Source: Caulobacterales bacterium (GTDB lineage: Bacteria; Pseudomonadota; Alphaproteobacteria; Caulobacterales; Caulobacteraceae). Taken from it: a stretch of 64,000 nucleotides of DNA. Below the pieces are notes generated by a model. It saw only the letters and a list, made by a program, of their open reading frames with translations. It had not been told where the DNA came from and did not search any database. Both the position numbers and the translations under genes were made by a program. Positions 39,986-49,590 of the stretch are shown here, piece after piece (the first letter of the stretch is position 1; every line of letters starts with the position of its first letter). Where the stretch lies: the NCBI GenBank assembly GCA_016183935.1, contig JACPDR010000030.1, forward strand, positions 1 to 64,000, in the 5' to 3' direction.

Positions 39986-41197
39986 TCAGTTCTGTCCCGC
40001 CGCTCCGGCCGAGGCCATCTGCGCGTCGCCGGACGGCTCGCGGAAATAACGGTCGATGCCCTCGGCCACGGCGCGCATCAGGCGGCGGCGGGCGCGGCTG
40101 TCGTTGAGCAGCCGCTCGTCCTCGGGATTGGTGATGAAGCCCATCTCCAGCAGCACGGCCGGCACGTCCGGGGCCAGCAGCACCGCCAGGCCGGCGTCGC
40201 GGTGGCTGCGGCGCAGCAGCGGATGATCGGCGGTCTCCAGCTCGCCCAGCAGGGTGCGGGCCAACTGGGCCGACCGGTTCTGGGTGGCGCGCTGGGTCAT
40301 GTCCAGCAGGATGCGATCGACCGAGGCGTCGCGCCCGGGCAGGTTCAGGCTGCGCTGCCAGTTGTCGCCGCGGGTGAACTCGCGCACCGCCCGGCCCGCG
40401 CCCTGCTCGGACAGGGTGTAGACGCTGGCCCCGCGCGTGGCCGGGTCGGCCCCGGCGTCGGCGTGCAGGCTGATGAACAGGTCGGCGCCGGCCTGGCGGG
40501 CGATGGCCACCCGGCGGTCGAGGCCGACATAGGCGTCGCTGTCGCGGGTCAGGCGCACCCTGTATCGGCCGCGGCGCTCCAGCTCCGCCTTCAGCGCCTG
40601 GGCCGCGGCCAGGGTCACCGCGCTCTCGCGCGAGGTCGCGCCCGCGGCGCCGGGGTCGCGGCCGCCATGACCGGGGTCGATGTAGATCACCGGGCGCTCG
40701 GCCGGACTGGACGGCCGCTCGGCGCGCAGGGCCGGCCGCATCGGGGCCCGGCCGGTGGCCTTCAGGTCGATGACGTAGCGGTAGTGATCGACGCCGTCGC
40801 CCGGCGGCAGCAGGAAGCGACGCTCGATCTCGGCGCTGACGGCCAGGTCCAGTTCGATCCGCGACGCGGCGCCGGCGCCAGCGACGCGGAAATCGCGGAC
40901 GAGGCCCCGCCCTGCTCCGGTCTGTTGGTCGGGGGGCGATACGCCAGACAGGCTGATCACCACATGGCCGTCGTCGCCCGACTGGATCACCTGGCCGCGC
41001 GTGGTGCGGTCCAGGTCGATGACCACCCGGGTGCGCTCGGCGTCGCCGCCGAAGCGGACGCGCAGGATCTCGCCCACCGCCCCGAAGGCCAGCCCGCGGC
41101 CCGCGGCCAGCAGGGCGGCGCAGACCATGACCACGCCGGCGGCGGCCATGAACCGCTCGCGGACGGTCATCCTGTTGATACGCGACAGTCCGTACAT
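39986..41197 (-). CDS. amiC: N-acetylmuramoyl-L-alanine amidase with AMIN domain (AmiC)
   Basis: 403 residues from ATG 41197 (a GTG at 41212 would add five). A signal/anchor helix is followed by an AMIN domain (about 45-165), then Amidase_3 with zinc ligands in DPGHGG, SRESAVTL and LHADAG and the catalytic glutamate in LLEMGF. It removes stem peptides from septal peptidoglycan during division. Divergent from rne. Confidence 0.94.
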   Translation of the reverse strand: MYGLSRINRMTVRERFMAAAGVVMVCAALLAAGRGLAFGAVGEILRVRFGGDAERTRVVIDLDRTTRGQVIQSGDDGHVVISLSGVSPPDQQTGAGRGLVRDFRVAGAGAASRIELDLAVSAEIERRFLLPPGDGVDHYRYVIDLKATGRAPMRPALRAERPSSPAERPVIYIDPGHGGRDPGAAGATSRESAVTLAAAQALKAELERRGRYRVRLTRDSDAYVGLDRRVAIARQAGADLFISLHADAGADPATRGASVYTLSEQGAGRAVREFTRGDNWQRSLNLPGRDASVDRILLDMTQRATQNRSAQLARTLLGELETADHPLLRRSHRDAGLAVLLAPDVPAVLLEMGFITNPEDERLLNDSRARRRLMRAVAEGIDRYFREPSGDAQMASAGAAGQN

Positions 41198-41212
41198 TCG
41201 ACGGAGACCCAC

Positions 41213-41640
41213 CTTGTTTGGTTGGCGGGAGTTTAACGCGCGGGCGTCGACAACGGGTTAAAGCCCGTGGCGCTTTTAATTCGCTTCATGGGCGCCTATG
41301 CTTGTGCCGCTCGCGAACGATCGCGTCCCCTGACCCGTCAGGCCGGATGCGCCCTCTTCGCGGCATGACTTTCACTGATCCGAGAGCCGGCCGGGCCCGC
41401 CCGCCGATTCGACGACCGGGTCCGGGACGCCCCTATCGACGGCGCGTCCGGTCCCAGGACCGTACTGAACCTTCATGGGCTATCTCGCCTGCGCTCCCTT
41501 CCGGTCTGATCTGACCGACCTCGCCACCGGCCTGCGCCGCGGCGACGGGATCGCGCTCGCGCCTGCCCGCAATCCCATTCGGCGAGCCGCCTTGTCACCC
41601 CCCAGCGGGGCCGGCCGAGCGCGCCAGAAAGAAATCTTCC
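41213..41640. other. 428-bp gap between amiC and rne (divergent promoters, probable rne 5' UTR)
   Basis: No credible coding frame. The left 80 bp contains the only AT-rich tracts, including TTTAAC and CTTTTAATTCGC, around an imperfect symmetric stretch (GGGTTAAAGCCC) and probably hold the two divergent promoters. The remaining 300 bp is GC-rich with several possible stems and would form a long leader before rne, as seen where RNase E autoregulates its own mRNA. No exact element is called. Confidence 0.4.
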
Positions 41641-44277
41641 ATGTCAAAGACCATGTTGATCGACGCCGCCCACGCGGAGGAAACCCGCGTCGCGATCGTC
41701 GAGGGCCGTCAGATCGAGGAATTCGACTTTGAATCCCGCTCGAAGCGCCAGCTTCGGGGCAACATCTATCTCGCCAAGGTCACCCGCGTAGAACCCAGCC
41801 TGCAGGCCGCCTTCGTCGAATACGGCGGCAATCGCCACGGCTTCCTGGCCTTCAACGAGATCCACCCGGACTATTATCAGATCCCCGTCGCCGACCGCGA
41901 AGCCATCATGGCCGAGGCGGCCACGGACGAGGACGATCACGACGATCTCGGCCGCGAGAGCGCCGACGACGAGCATGAAGGCGGCATGGCCGAGGAAGAG
42001 CGGCTCAAGCGCCGCCTGATGCGCCGCTACAAGATCCAGGACGTCATCAAACGCCGCCAGGTCATGCTGGTCCAGGTCGTCAAGGACGAGCGCGGCGGCA
42101 AGGGCGCGGCCCTGACCACCTGGCTGTCGCTGGCCGGCCGCTACTGCGTGCTGATGCCCAACACCGGCAAGGGCGGCGGCATCTCGCGCAAGATCACCCA
42201 GGCCTCCGACCGCAAACGCCTGAAGGCCGCCGCGGCGTCGCTGGACGTGCCGCACGGCATGGGCCTGATCATCCGCACCGCCGGCGCCAAGCGCACCAAG
42301 GCCGAGATCAAGCGCGACTACGAATATCTGCTGCGCCTGTGGGAGACGATCCGCGAAACCACCCTCGCCTCCAACGCGCCTTCCCTGATCTATGAGGAAG
42401 AGAACCTCGTCCGCCGCGCCGTGCGCGACATGTTCGACAAGGATTTCGACGGCATCCAGGTCGAGGGCGTCGAGGGCTTCAAGGAAGCGCGCGACTTCAT
42501 GCGGGTGCTGATGCCCTCGCAGTCGAAGAAGGTGCACCTGTACCAGGGCGCCCGGCCGCTGTTCGCCTCCAACGGCATCGAGGAGATGCTGACCCAGATC
42601 CACCAGCCGACCGTGCCGCTGAAGTCGGGCGGCTATCTGGTCATCAACCAGACCGAGGCGCTGGTCGCCATCGACGTCAACTCGGGCCGCGCCACCAAGG
42701 AACGGAACGTCGAGGCCACGGCCTTCAAGACCAATATGGAGGCGGCCGTCGAGGCGGCCCGCCAGCTGCGCCTGCGCGACCTCGCCGGCCTGATCGTCAT
42801 CGACTTCATCGACATGGACGAGTCGAAGAACAACCGGTCGGTCGAGAAGGCCCTGAAGGACGCCCTGTCCAAGGATCGCGCCCGCATCCAGATGGGCCGC
42901 ATCTCCGGCTTCGGCCTGATGGAGATCAGCCGCCAGCGCCGTCGCCTCGGCGTCATCGAGGGCGCCACCGAGGTCTGCCCCCACTGCCAGGGCGCCGGCC
43001 GCATCCGCTCGGCCGAGAGCGCCGCCCTGATGACCCTGCGCGGCGTCGATATCGAAGCGGGCCGCAACGGGGCCGGTTCGGTCAACCTGCGCGTCTGCAC
43101 GGCGGTCGCCCTCTACATCCTGAACCACAAGCGCGACTACCTGCAGCGCCTGCTGACCCAGCGCGGCCTCAACGTCGTCATCCAGATCGACGACAGCCTG
43201 GCCCAGGGCGAGCACACCATCGAGCGCACCGAGACCAACGAGGACTTCACCCCGCCCGAGGGCGTCGAGGCCTTCGTCGACCTCGATGACGACTTCGACG
43301 ACAGCGCATACGCCGACGACGAGGCCGACGACGAGGAGTTCATCGACGACGAGGACGAAGAGGCTCTCGAGCGCGAGGACACTGACGACGACGAATCGCG
43401 CGAACGAACCGAACGGGTCGAAGGCGAGCGCGGCCGCGGCCGCGGCCGTCGCCGCCGGGGCGGACGTCGCGAGGACGGCGAGGCGCCGGCCGACGAAGCC
43501 GTCGCCGCAGCCCCCGGCGTCGAGGACGACGACGACAGCGAGGCCGGCCGCCGGCGTCGACGCGGCCGCCGTGGCGGGCGTCGCGTCCGTGAAGAGGGCG
43601 GCGAGCGCGACGCCTTCTTCTGGGTGCGCGGCCGCACGCCATCGCTGGACGACCCCTATGTCTGGTTCGACCCGATCAATCCCGAGCGGCCCCAGGCCGC
43701 CCGCGCCGAAACGTCTGAAACGGCCGCTTCGGACGTGGATGAGGTCGTCGGCGAGCGGCCCGCGGGCGAGGCCGGCGGCGAGCGCGGCGGGCGTTCGCGC
43801 CGCCGCCGCGGACGCGGCCGCGGCCGGGATCGTGGTTCGGAAGCCGGCCTGACCCATGAGGTCAAGGTCGAGACCCGCGCCACCAACGAAGGCATGCCGC
43901 CGGACGGCTCGCCCGACACGCCGATGGCCGTGGTCATCGACGACGAGGCCGGGGCCCCGGCTCCGACCGCCGTCGAGGAACCGAAGCGTCGCCGCGTGCG
44001 CCGCAAGACCTCGGCCAGCGCCACCGCTGACTCCGCCATCGAAACCGCCATCGAACCCAACGAGGCCGATACCCTGGCGGAGCCCGCGGTGATTGACGTC
44101 CCCGCGACCGAAGCCGCCGTCGTCGAGGCCCCCGAGCCCGAACCCGTGTCCGCGGCCGTGGCGGAGCCGGTCCCCACGCCCCAGCCAGAGGTCGATGTGG
44201 CCGCGCTGATCGCCGAGGACCCCAACCAGATCGTCGCGCCGCCCGAGAAGCCCAAACGGGGATGGTGGCGCCGTTGA
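41641..44277 (+). CDS. rne: ribonuclease E
   Basis: 878 residues; main endonuclease of mRNA decay and rRNA/tRNA processing. An S1 domain (about 35-150) carries an acidic insert, then the 5' sensor and DNase-I-like catalytic region (AIDVNSGRATK, IVIDFIDMDE), the zinc-link CPHC and a small domain. From about residue 540 on it is disordered: a long Asp/Glu tract followed by blocks of Arg/Gly ([13 protein letters not shown]). It ends EKPKRGWWRR, matching the PNPase-binding tip of Caulobacter RNase E. Confidence 0.96.
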   Translation: MSKTMLIDAAHAEETRVAIVEGRQIEEFDFESRSKRQLRGNIYLAKVTRVEPSLQAAFVEYGGNRHGFLAFNEIHPDYYQIPVADREAIMAEAATDEDDHDDLGRESADDEHEGGMAEEERLKRRLMRRYKIQDVIKRRQVMLVQVVKDERGGKGAALTTWLSLAGRYCVLMPNTGKGGGISRKITQASDRKRLKAAAASLDVPHGMGLIIRTAGAKRTKAEIKRDYEYLLRLWETIRETTLASNAPSLIYEEENLVRRAVRDMFDKDFDGIQVEGVEGFKEARDFMRVLMPSQSKKVHLYQGARPLFASNGIEEMLTQIHQPTVPLKSGGYLVINQTEALVAIDVNSGRATKERNVEATAFKTNMEAAVEAARQLRLRDLAGLIVIDFIDMDESKNNRSVEKALKDALSKDRARIQMGRISGFGLMEISRQRRRLGVIEGATEVCPHCQGAGRIRSAESAALMTLRGVDIEAGRNGAGSVNLRVCTAVALYILNHKRDYLQRLLTQRGLNVVIQIDDSLAQGEHTIERTETNEDFTPPEGVEAFVDLDDDFDDSAYADDEADDEEFIDDEDEEALEREDTDDDESRERTERVEGERGRGRGRRRRGGRREDGEAPADEAVAAAPGVEDDDDSEAGRRRRRGRRGGRRVREEGGERDAFFWVRGRTPSLDDPYVWFDPINPERPQAARAETSETAASDVDEVVGERPAGEAGGERGGRSRRRRGRGRGRDRGSEAGLTHEVKVETRATNEGMPPDGSPDTPMAVVIDDEAGAPAPTAVEEPKRRRVRRKTSASATADSAIETAIEPNEADTLAEPAVIDVPATEAAVVEAPEPEPVSAAVAEPVPTPQPEVDVAALIAEDPNQIVAPPEKPKRGWWRR

Positions 44278-44338
44278 AAGGCCGCGATTAGATAGTGAGG
44301 ATCGGCGCGGGGGCGATCGACGGTATCCGGAGTACGCC

Positions 44339-45748
44339 ATGGATTGGCTGACCAGACACGCCGCCCGCTTCGTCGGAGCCGCCGCCGCCGCCGGCTTGAT
44401 GCTGACGGCGGCGGCGCCCGCCTCGGCCCAAAACGCCATCCGCGACACCGAGATCGAGACCATCATTCACGACTGGGCTGATCCGGTCTTCACGGGCATG
44501 GGTCTGGAGCCGTCCGAGGTCGAGATCCTGCTGATCAACGACGAGGACCTGAACGCCTTCGCCACGCGCGGGCGGATCATGGGCCTGAACACCGGCCTGA
44601 TCCTGAAGACCAACAGCCCGAACGAACTGCTGGGCGTCATCGCCCACGAGGCCGGCCACATCCGCAACCGCCACACCCTGCGCGACGGGGCGCAGGGCGC
44701 CGGCATGCAGCCCATGCTGATGACCATGGCGCTGGGCGCACTGGCGATCGCCGCCGGCGCGCCCGACGCCGGCGCCGTTCTGCTGGGCAACAGCCAGTAC
44801 TTCGGCACCCTCAGCGCCCTGCGCTACATGACCCACCAGGAGGGCGAGGCCGACAACACCGGAGCCCGCGCGCTCGAGGCGGCCGGGGAATCCGGTCGCG
44901 GCCTGGTCAGCTTCTTCGAGAATTTCCGCTCCCAGGAGGTGTTCTCGGACGCCCGCCGCTATCCCTATTTCCGCAGCCACCCGCTGTCGTCCGACCGCAT
45001 CGAGAACCTGCGCCGCTTTGTAGCCGAACAGCCCCACTACGATCACCGCGACAGCCCGGAACGGATGGCCCAGCACGCGCTGATCGTGGCCAAGATCCAC
45101 GCCTTCATGGACCACCCGCGCGACACCTACCGCGCCTATCCCGACACCGACGTCTCCCTGCCCGGCCGCTACGCCCGGGCCATCGCCTGGTATCGGGACG
45201 GTCAGACCGACCGGGCGCTCTCGGCCGTCGATGCGCTGCTGACGGAGCAGCCCGAGAATCCCTATTTCTGGGAGCTGAAGGGCCAGATCCTGTTCGAGGA
45301 GGGCCGGCCTGAGGAGGCTATCGGCGCCCATCAGCGCTCGGTCGAGATCAAGCCGGACGCGCCCTTGCTGCGCATCAACCTGGCCCACGCCCTGATCGAG
45401 ACACGCGATCCAGCCCGACTGGACGCGGCCGTCGATCACCTGAAGCGCGCCACCGCCCTGGAGAAGGACAACAGCATGGCTTGGCGCCTGCTGGGTCAGG
45501 CCTACGCCAGCCAGGGCAAGGAAGGCGAGGCGCGGCTGGCGTCGGCGGAGATGTATTTCGCGGCCGGGGCCGGGCAGCAGGCCACCCAGTTCGCCCTGCG
45601 CGCCCGCGATATGCTGGAGCCCGGCTCGGCCGAATGGACGCGCGCCATGGACATCGTCTTCGCTTCTGGCGCGACGCAGGATGACGTAGACGACCTTGAC
45701 CGCCGTAACGAACGCCAGCGCCCGGGCGTCATTCCGGCCGGCGGCTGA
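44339..45748 (+). CDS. M48 zinc metalloprotease with TPR tail (BepA/YfgC-like)
   Basis: 469 residues. Signal peptide (cleavage near APASA-Q, residue 30). Zinc motif HEAGH at 103-107 with the third ligand in HQEGEADNTGAR. The C-terminal half is made of TPR helices (YFWELKGQILFEEGRPEEAIGAH). The E. coli homologue degrades or helps assemble outer-membrane proteins. It lies 61 bp after rne. Confidence 0.93.
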   Translation: MDWLTRHAARFVGAAAAAGLMLTAAAPASAQNAIRDTEIETIIHDWADPVFTGMGLEPSEVEILLINDEDLNAFATRGRIMGLNTGLILKTNSPNELLGVIAHEAGHIRNRHTLRDGAQGAGMQPMLMTMALGALAIAAGAPDAGAVLLGNSQYFGTLSALRYMTHQEGEADNTGARALEAAGESGRGLVSFFENFRSQEVFSDARRYPYFRSHPLSSDRIENLRRFVAEQPHYDHRDSPERMAQHALIVAKIHAFMDHPRDTYRAYPDTDVSLPGRYARAIAWYRDGQTDRALSAVDALLTEQPENPYFWELKGQILFEEGRPEEAIGAHQRSVEIKPDAPLLRINLAHALIETRDPARLDAAVDHLKRATALEKDNSMAWRLLGQAYASQGKEGEARLASAEMYFAAGAGQQATQFALRARDMLEPGSAEWTRAMDIVFASGATQDDVDDLDRRNERQRPGVIPAGG

Positions 45749-45766
45749 CTCCTTTCGAGAGCCTGA

Positions 45767-46573
45767 ATGACCGAAACGCCTGATTCGAAGCCCACGCCGT
45801 CCCTGGTCCGTCGTCTGCTGTCGGGGGACCTGGCCGGCGCCGCGGCGCTGGCGGTCTCGGTGGTCGCCCTGATCATCGCGGTTTCGCCCTACGCCTCCGG
45901 GACCGACTTCGGATCGCGCGTGCGGGCCTATCTGATCCAGAATCCCGAGGTGTTGCAGGAGGTCAGCAACGCCCTCGATCTCAAGGCGCAGCAGCAGCAG
46001 ATCGTCGAGAATCGCCAGAAGACCGCGGCGATCAACGCCACGGCGGCGGCCAATCCGGGCCTGCTCGCCGTGGACAGCCGGGACGCCGCCTTCGGACCCG
46101 CTGACGCCAAGGTGACGGTGATCGAGTTCTTCGACTTCCGCTGCCCCGGCTGCAAGGCCACCGCTCCCGAGGTGCTGCGTATGATGCAGGCGCACCCCGA
46201 CGTGCGCTTCGTGTTCAAGGAGTGGCCGATTCTCGACGGCCCGAGCGACGGCGTGTCCCATTACGCGGCCCGCGCCGCCCAGGCCGCGCACCGGCAAGGT
46301 AAATACCTGCCCGTGTTCCGCGATCTGATGGCGGCGCCTGCCCTGTCGGAGTCGACCGTGGACGCCATCCTCGCCGCCAACGGCGTGTCGATGACGCAGG
46401 CCGAGGCGGCGATGTCGGGTCCGGAGATCGCGCGCCACATGGCGGACATGCAGACCTCGGCCACGGCGCTCGGGCTGGTCGGAACGCCGACCTTCTTCGT
46501 CAACGGCAAGGCCAGCGAGTCGATCCAGCCGGCCGCGCTCGACCGGGCCATCCGCGAGGCGAAGGCCGGCTAG
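45767..46573 (+). CDS. DsbA-family thioredoxin-fold protein (Com1/ScsC-like)
   Basis: 268 residues. One N-terminal membrane helix (about 22-42), a helical oligomerisation stretch (PEVLQEVSNALDLKAQQQQ), then a DsbA-like domain with CPGC (C126, C129) after FFDFR, and the cis-proline loop GTPTFFVNG. It acts on disulfides in the periplasm as oxidase or isomerase. 19 bp after the M48 protease, likely one unit. Confidence 0.92.
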   Translation: MTETPDSKPTPSLVRRLLSGDLAGAAALAVSVVALIIAVSPYASGTDFGSRVRAYLIQNPEVLQEVSNALDLKAQQQQIVENRQKTAAINATAAANPGLLAVDSRDAAFGPADAKVTVIEFFDFRCPGCKATAPEVLRMMQAHPDVRFVFKEWPILDGPSDGVSHYAARAAQAAHRQGKYLPVFRDLMAAPALSESTVDAILAANGVSMTQAEAAMSGPEIARHMADMQTSATALGLVGTPTFFVNGKASESIQPAALDRAIREAKAG

Positions 46574-46620
46574 CCGGTCCGCCGGTTTCCAGCCGCCGGA
46601 ATTTGGTTCAGCCTCACGGG

Positions 46621-47151
46621 ATGAGAAAGTCCGCCGCCGAGCCCGAGAAGCGGTCCACCGTCCAGGCAGAGGGCCGTTGCGCCTGCGGGACCGTACGCTT
46701 CGAGATCGACGTTCCCGCCTTCTGGGTCTGGCACGACCATTCAAGGGCCACTCGCCGCGCCGCCGGATCCGCCTACATGACCTGGGTTGGGACGTGGCGC
46801 CGTCGCCTTCGCATACTCGACGGCGACGACGCCATAAGCCGTTGGAGGGATGAAGAGGCCGGGGCCACGCGCAGCTTTTGCGCCCGCTGCGGCACGCCGC
46901 TGTTTCTGGAACGCCAGACCTCGCCGAAGTTCATCGATGTCCCCCGCGGCCTGTTCGCCACCAGAACGGGTCGCGAGGCCCGCTATCACATCCAACTCGA
47001 CCAACAGGCCGACTGGATCTGGACCGGCGCTCCGCTGTCGCCGTTGAAGGGCTATCCCGGCGTCATGCAGGAGCGGGCCGGAAAGAAGCCCGGGCCGCGG
47101 GCCGCCAGACAATCCGAGGCTCGTCTCGCCACCGACCCCTTCGACCTGTGA
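46621..47151 (+). CDS. GFA-fold protein (glutathione-dependent formaldehyde-activating family), degenerate metal site
   Basis: 176 residues from the ATG at 46621 (an in-frame TTG at 46603 was rejected). The outer zinc pairs remain: CACG near residue 20 and CARCG in the middle. The central CxC-x2-C segment of active family members is replaced by [13 protein letters not shown] with no cysteine. Formaldehyde-glutathione activity is therefore doubtful. The C-terminus is Lys/Arg-rich. Confidence 0.8.
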   Translation: MRKSAAEPEKRSTVQAEGRCACGTVRFEIDVPAFWVWHDHSRATRRAAGSAYMTWVGTWRRRLRILDGDDAISRWRDEEAGATRSFCARCGTPLFLERQTSPKFIDVPRGLFATRTGREARYHIQLDQQADWIWTGAPLSPLKGYPGVMQERAGKKPGPRAARQSEARLATDPFDL

Positions 47152-47263
47152 CAGCCGACGCGCGGCGGAAACTCCCCTGTCCCCAGATCATACGGACCTA
47201 ACCCCATGGCGAAGCCGGGCGGCGCTTCTCCCGCTGGGCGGATCAGCCCATAGTTCCGACTCC

Positions 47264-49123
47264 ATGCCCATCCGCCGCCTCCCGCCCGAGACCGTCAACC
47301 GCATCGCCGCCGGCGAGGTGGTCGAACGTCCGGCCAGCGCCATCAAGGAACTGGTCGAGAACGCCCTCGACGCTGGCGCGACCCGGATCGAGATACAGGC
47401 CGACGGCGGCGGACTCAGTCGCATCCTGATCGCCGACGACGGTTGCGGCATGGCGGCGGACCAGCTGGCCCTGGCCGTCGAGCGCCACGCCACCTCCAAG
47501 CTCGAGCCCGACGACGCCGGCGACGTCGATCTGCTGCGCATCTCCACCCTCGGCTTCCGCGGCGAGGCCCTGCCCTCGATCGGCTCGGTGGCCCGCCTGA
47601 CCATCACCAGCCGCGCCCGCGACAGCGCCGACGCCCACCAGATCACCGTTGAGGGCGGCGACCAGCGCCCCGTGGCCCCCGCCGGCTTCCCCGGCCCCCA
47701 CGGGGCCCGGGTCGAGGTCCGCGACCTGTTCTACGCCACCCCCGCCCGGCTGAAGTTCATGAAGTCCGAACGCTCGGAGGCCATGGCCATCTCCGAGGAG
47801 ATCAAGCGCCAGGCCATGGCGCATGAGACGGTGGCCTTCACCCTCGACCTGGACGGCCGCACCACCCTGCGCCTGCCGGCCGAGCATCCGGGCGACGGTG
47901 GCCGGCTGAAGCGGCTCGCCGCCCTGCTCGGCCGCGACTTCGAGGCCAACGCCCTGCTGATCGACCAGGAGCGCGACAACGTCCGCTTGACCGGCTACGC
48001 GGGGCTGCCGACCTACAGCCGGGGCAACGCCGGCCACCAGTACCTGTTCGTCAACGGCCGCCCGGTCCGCGACCGCCTGCTGCAGGGAGCCCTGCGCGGG
48101 GCCTACGCCGACTTCCTCGCCCGCGACCGGCACCCGGCGGCGGTGCTGTTCCTCGACATCGACCCGCTCTACGTCGATGTGAACGTCCATCCGGCCAAGG
48201 CCGAGGTCCGCTTCCGCGACCCCCAGTTGGTGCGCGGCCTGATCGTCGGCGCGCTGCGCCACGCCCTCGCCGGCGCCGGCCACCGCGCCTCGACCACCGT
48301 CGCCGCCGACGCCCTGGCCGGCTTCCGGCCGCATTCCGGCGTGGGCGCGGGCGCCGCCTTCAGCCCGTCCTCGCCCTCGGCCCAGGGCTGGACCGGCTGG
48401 CAGGGTTGGGCCGGCTCCGCGACCGCCGCCGCCCAGGTCCTGCCCGGCCTCAACGAGCGTTCAGCCCGGGTCGAATCTGAAACCGTGTTCGCCGATCAAC
48501 AGTTGACAGAAACTCGACGGGCCGAGGTTATCGACCCGCTCGACTTCCCGCTCGGCGCCGCCCGGGCCCAGCTGCACGGCACCTATATCGTCGCCCAGAC
48601 CCGCGACGGCCTCGTCGTCGTCGACCAGCACGCCGCCCACGAGCGCCTCGTCTACGAGCGGATGAAGGTCCAGATGGCCGCCGGCTCGGTCACCCGCCAG
48701 GCGCTGCTGACGCCCGAAGTGGTCGAGCTCGATCCCGCCGAGGCCGAACGCGTCTCCGCCCGCGCCGACGAACTGGCCCAACTCGGCCTCATCGTCGAGC
48801 CGTTCGGCGCCGGCGCCGTGCTGGTCCGCGAAACCCCGGCCCTGCTCGGCGACACCGATGTCCAGGGCCTGATCCGCGACATCGCCGACGACCTGTCCGA
48901 GCACGGCGCCGCCCTCGCCCTCAGCGAACGCCTCGGCGAGGTCTGCGGCACCATGGCCTGCCACGGCAGCGTCCGCGCCGGCCGGGTTCTCTCCGCTCCC
49001 GAGATGAACGCCCTGCTCCGCCAGATGGAGGCCACGCCCCACTCCGGCCAGTGCAACCACGGGCGGCCGACCTACGTCGAGCTCAAGCTCAACGACCTCG
49101 AGAAGCTGTTCGGGCGGCGATGA
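47264..49123 (+). CDS. mutL: DNA mismatch repair protein MutL (endonuclease type)
   Basis: 619 residues. N-terminal GHKL ATPase motifs: [28 protein letters not shown]. After a linker (about 350-430) comes a C-terminal domain with [12 protein letters not shown], which fits the DQHA-x2-E-x4-E endonuclease motif, plus ACHGSVRAG and CNHGRPT. This is the nicking MutL of bacteria without MutH. Confidence 0.96.
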   Translation: MPIRRLPPETVNRIAAGEVVERPASAIKELVENALDAGATRIEIQADGGGLSRILIADDGCGMAADQLALAVERHATSKLEPDDAGDVDLLRISTLGFRGEALPSIGSVARLTITSRARDSADAHQITVEGGDQRPVAPAGFPGPHGARVEVRDLFYATPARLKFMKSERSEAMAISEEIKRQAMAHETVAFTLDLDGRTTLRLPAEHPGDGGRLKRLAALLGRDFEANALLIDQERDNVRLTGYAGLPTYSRGNAGHQYLFVNGRPVRDRLLQGALRGAYADFLARDRHPAAVLFLDIDPLYVDVNVHPAKAEVRFRDPQLVRGLIVGALRHALAGAGHRASTTVAADALAGFRPHSGVGAGAAFSPSSPSAQGWTGWQGWAGSATAAAQVLPGLNERSARVESETVFADQQLTETRRAEVIDPLDFPLGAARAQLHGTYIVAQTRDGLVVVDQHAAHERLVYERMKVQMAAGSVTRQALLTPEVVELDPAEAERVSARADELAQLGLIVEPFGAGAVLVRETPALLGDTDVQGLIRDIADDLSEHGAALALSERLGEVCGTMACHGSVRAGRVLSAPEMNALLRQMEATPHSGQCNHGRPTYVELKLNDLEKLFGRR

Positions 49124-49590
49124 TCCCGAGCGTCCTGTTCGTCTGCCTCGGCAACATCTGTCGCTCGCCCCTGGCCGAGGGCGCGCTGCGGGCCGAGGCC
49201 GCCCGGCTGGGGCTGGAGCTTGTCGTCGACTCCGCCGGGACCGGCGACTGGCACGCCGGCGAGCCGCCCGATGAGCGGGCGCAAAGGACCGCGCTCCGGA
49301 ACGGTGTCGACATCTCCGGCCTGCGGGCGCGTCAGGTGCGGCGCGAGGACTTCCGCCGCTTCACCCACCTGGTCGCCCTCGACCACGACAACCTCGCCAA
49401 CCTGCGCAGGCTCGCGCCGTCGGACGCAACGGCCGAGCTCAGCCTGCTGCTGGACCATGTCCCCGGCCGCGAGGGTCAGGCCGTCGCCGATCCATGGTTC
49501 GGGGACGAGGCCGGCTTCGACGCCACCTGGGCCGACGTCTCCGCCGCCGCCCGGGCCATGGCGGCCAGCCTCCGGCAGGGTCGCGGCTAG
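49120..49590 (+). CDS. low-molecular-weight protein-tyrosine phosphatase
   Basis: 156 residues, start ATGA overlapping the mutL stop. The active loop is C9-LGNIC-R15-S (CX5R), with the general acid in ADPWFGDE. Families with this fold act on protein tyrosine phosphates or in arsenate reduction; the DPW loop favours phosphatase. Its end overlaps the convergent kelch gene. Confidence 0.93.
   Translation: MIPSVLFVCLGNICRSPLAEGALRAEAARLGLELVVDSAGTGDWHAGEPPDERAQRTALRNGVDISGLRARQVRREDFRRFTHLVALDHDNLANLRRLAPSDATAELSLLLDHVPGREGQAVADPWFGDEAGFDATWADVSAAARAMAASLRQGRG

Noticed and set aside
41644-44466. 940-codon open frame antisense to RNase E
   Set aside because: Shadow of the GC-rich codons of rne; low-complexity Ala/Gly/Asp/Val product with no motifs, and the plus-strand gene is certain.
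44288-46744. 818-codon minus-strand frame over M48 and DsbA-like genes
   Set aside because: Shadow frame; both plus-strand genes have clear catalytic motifs.
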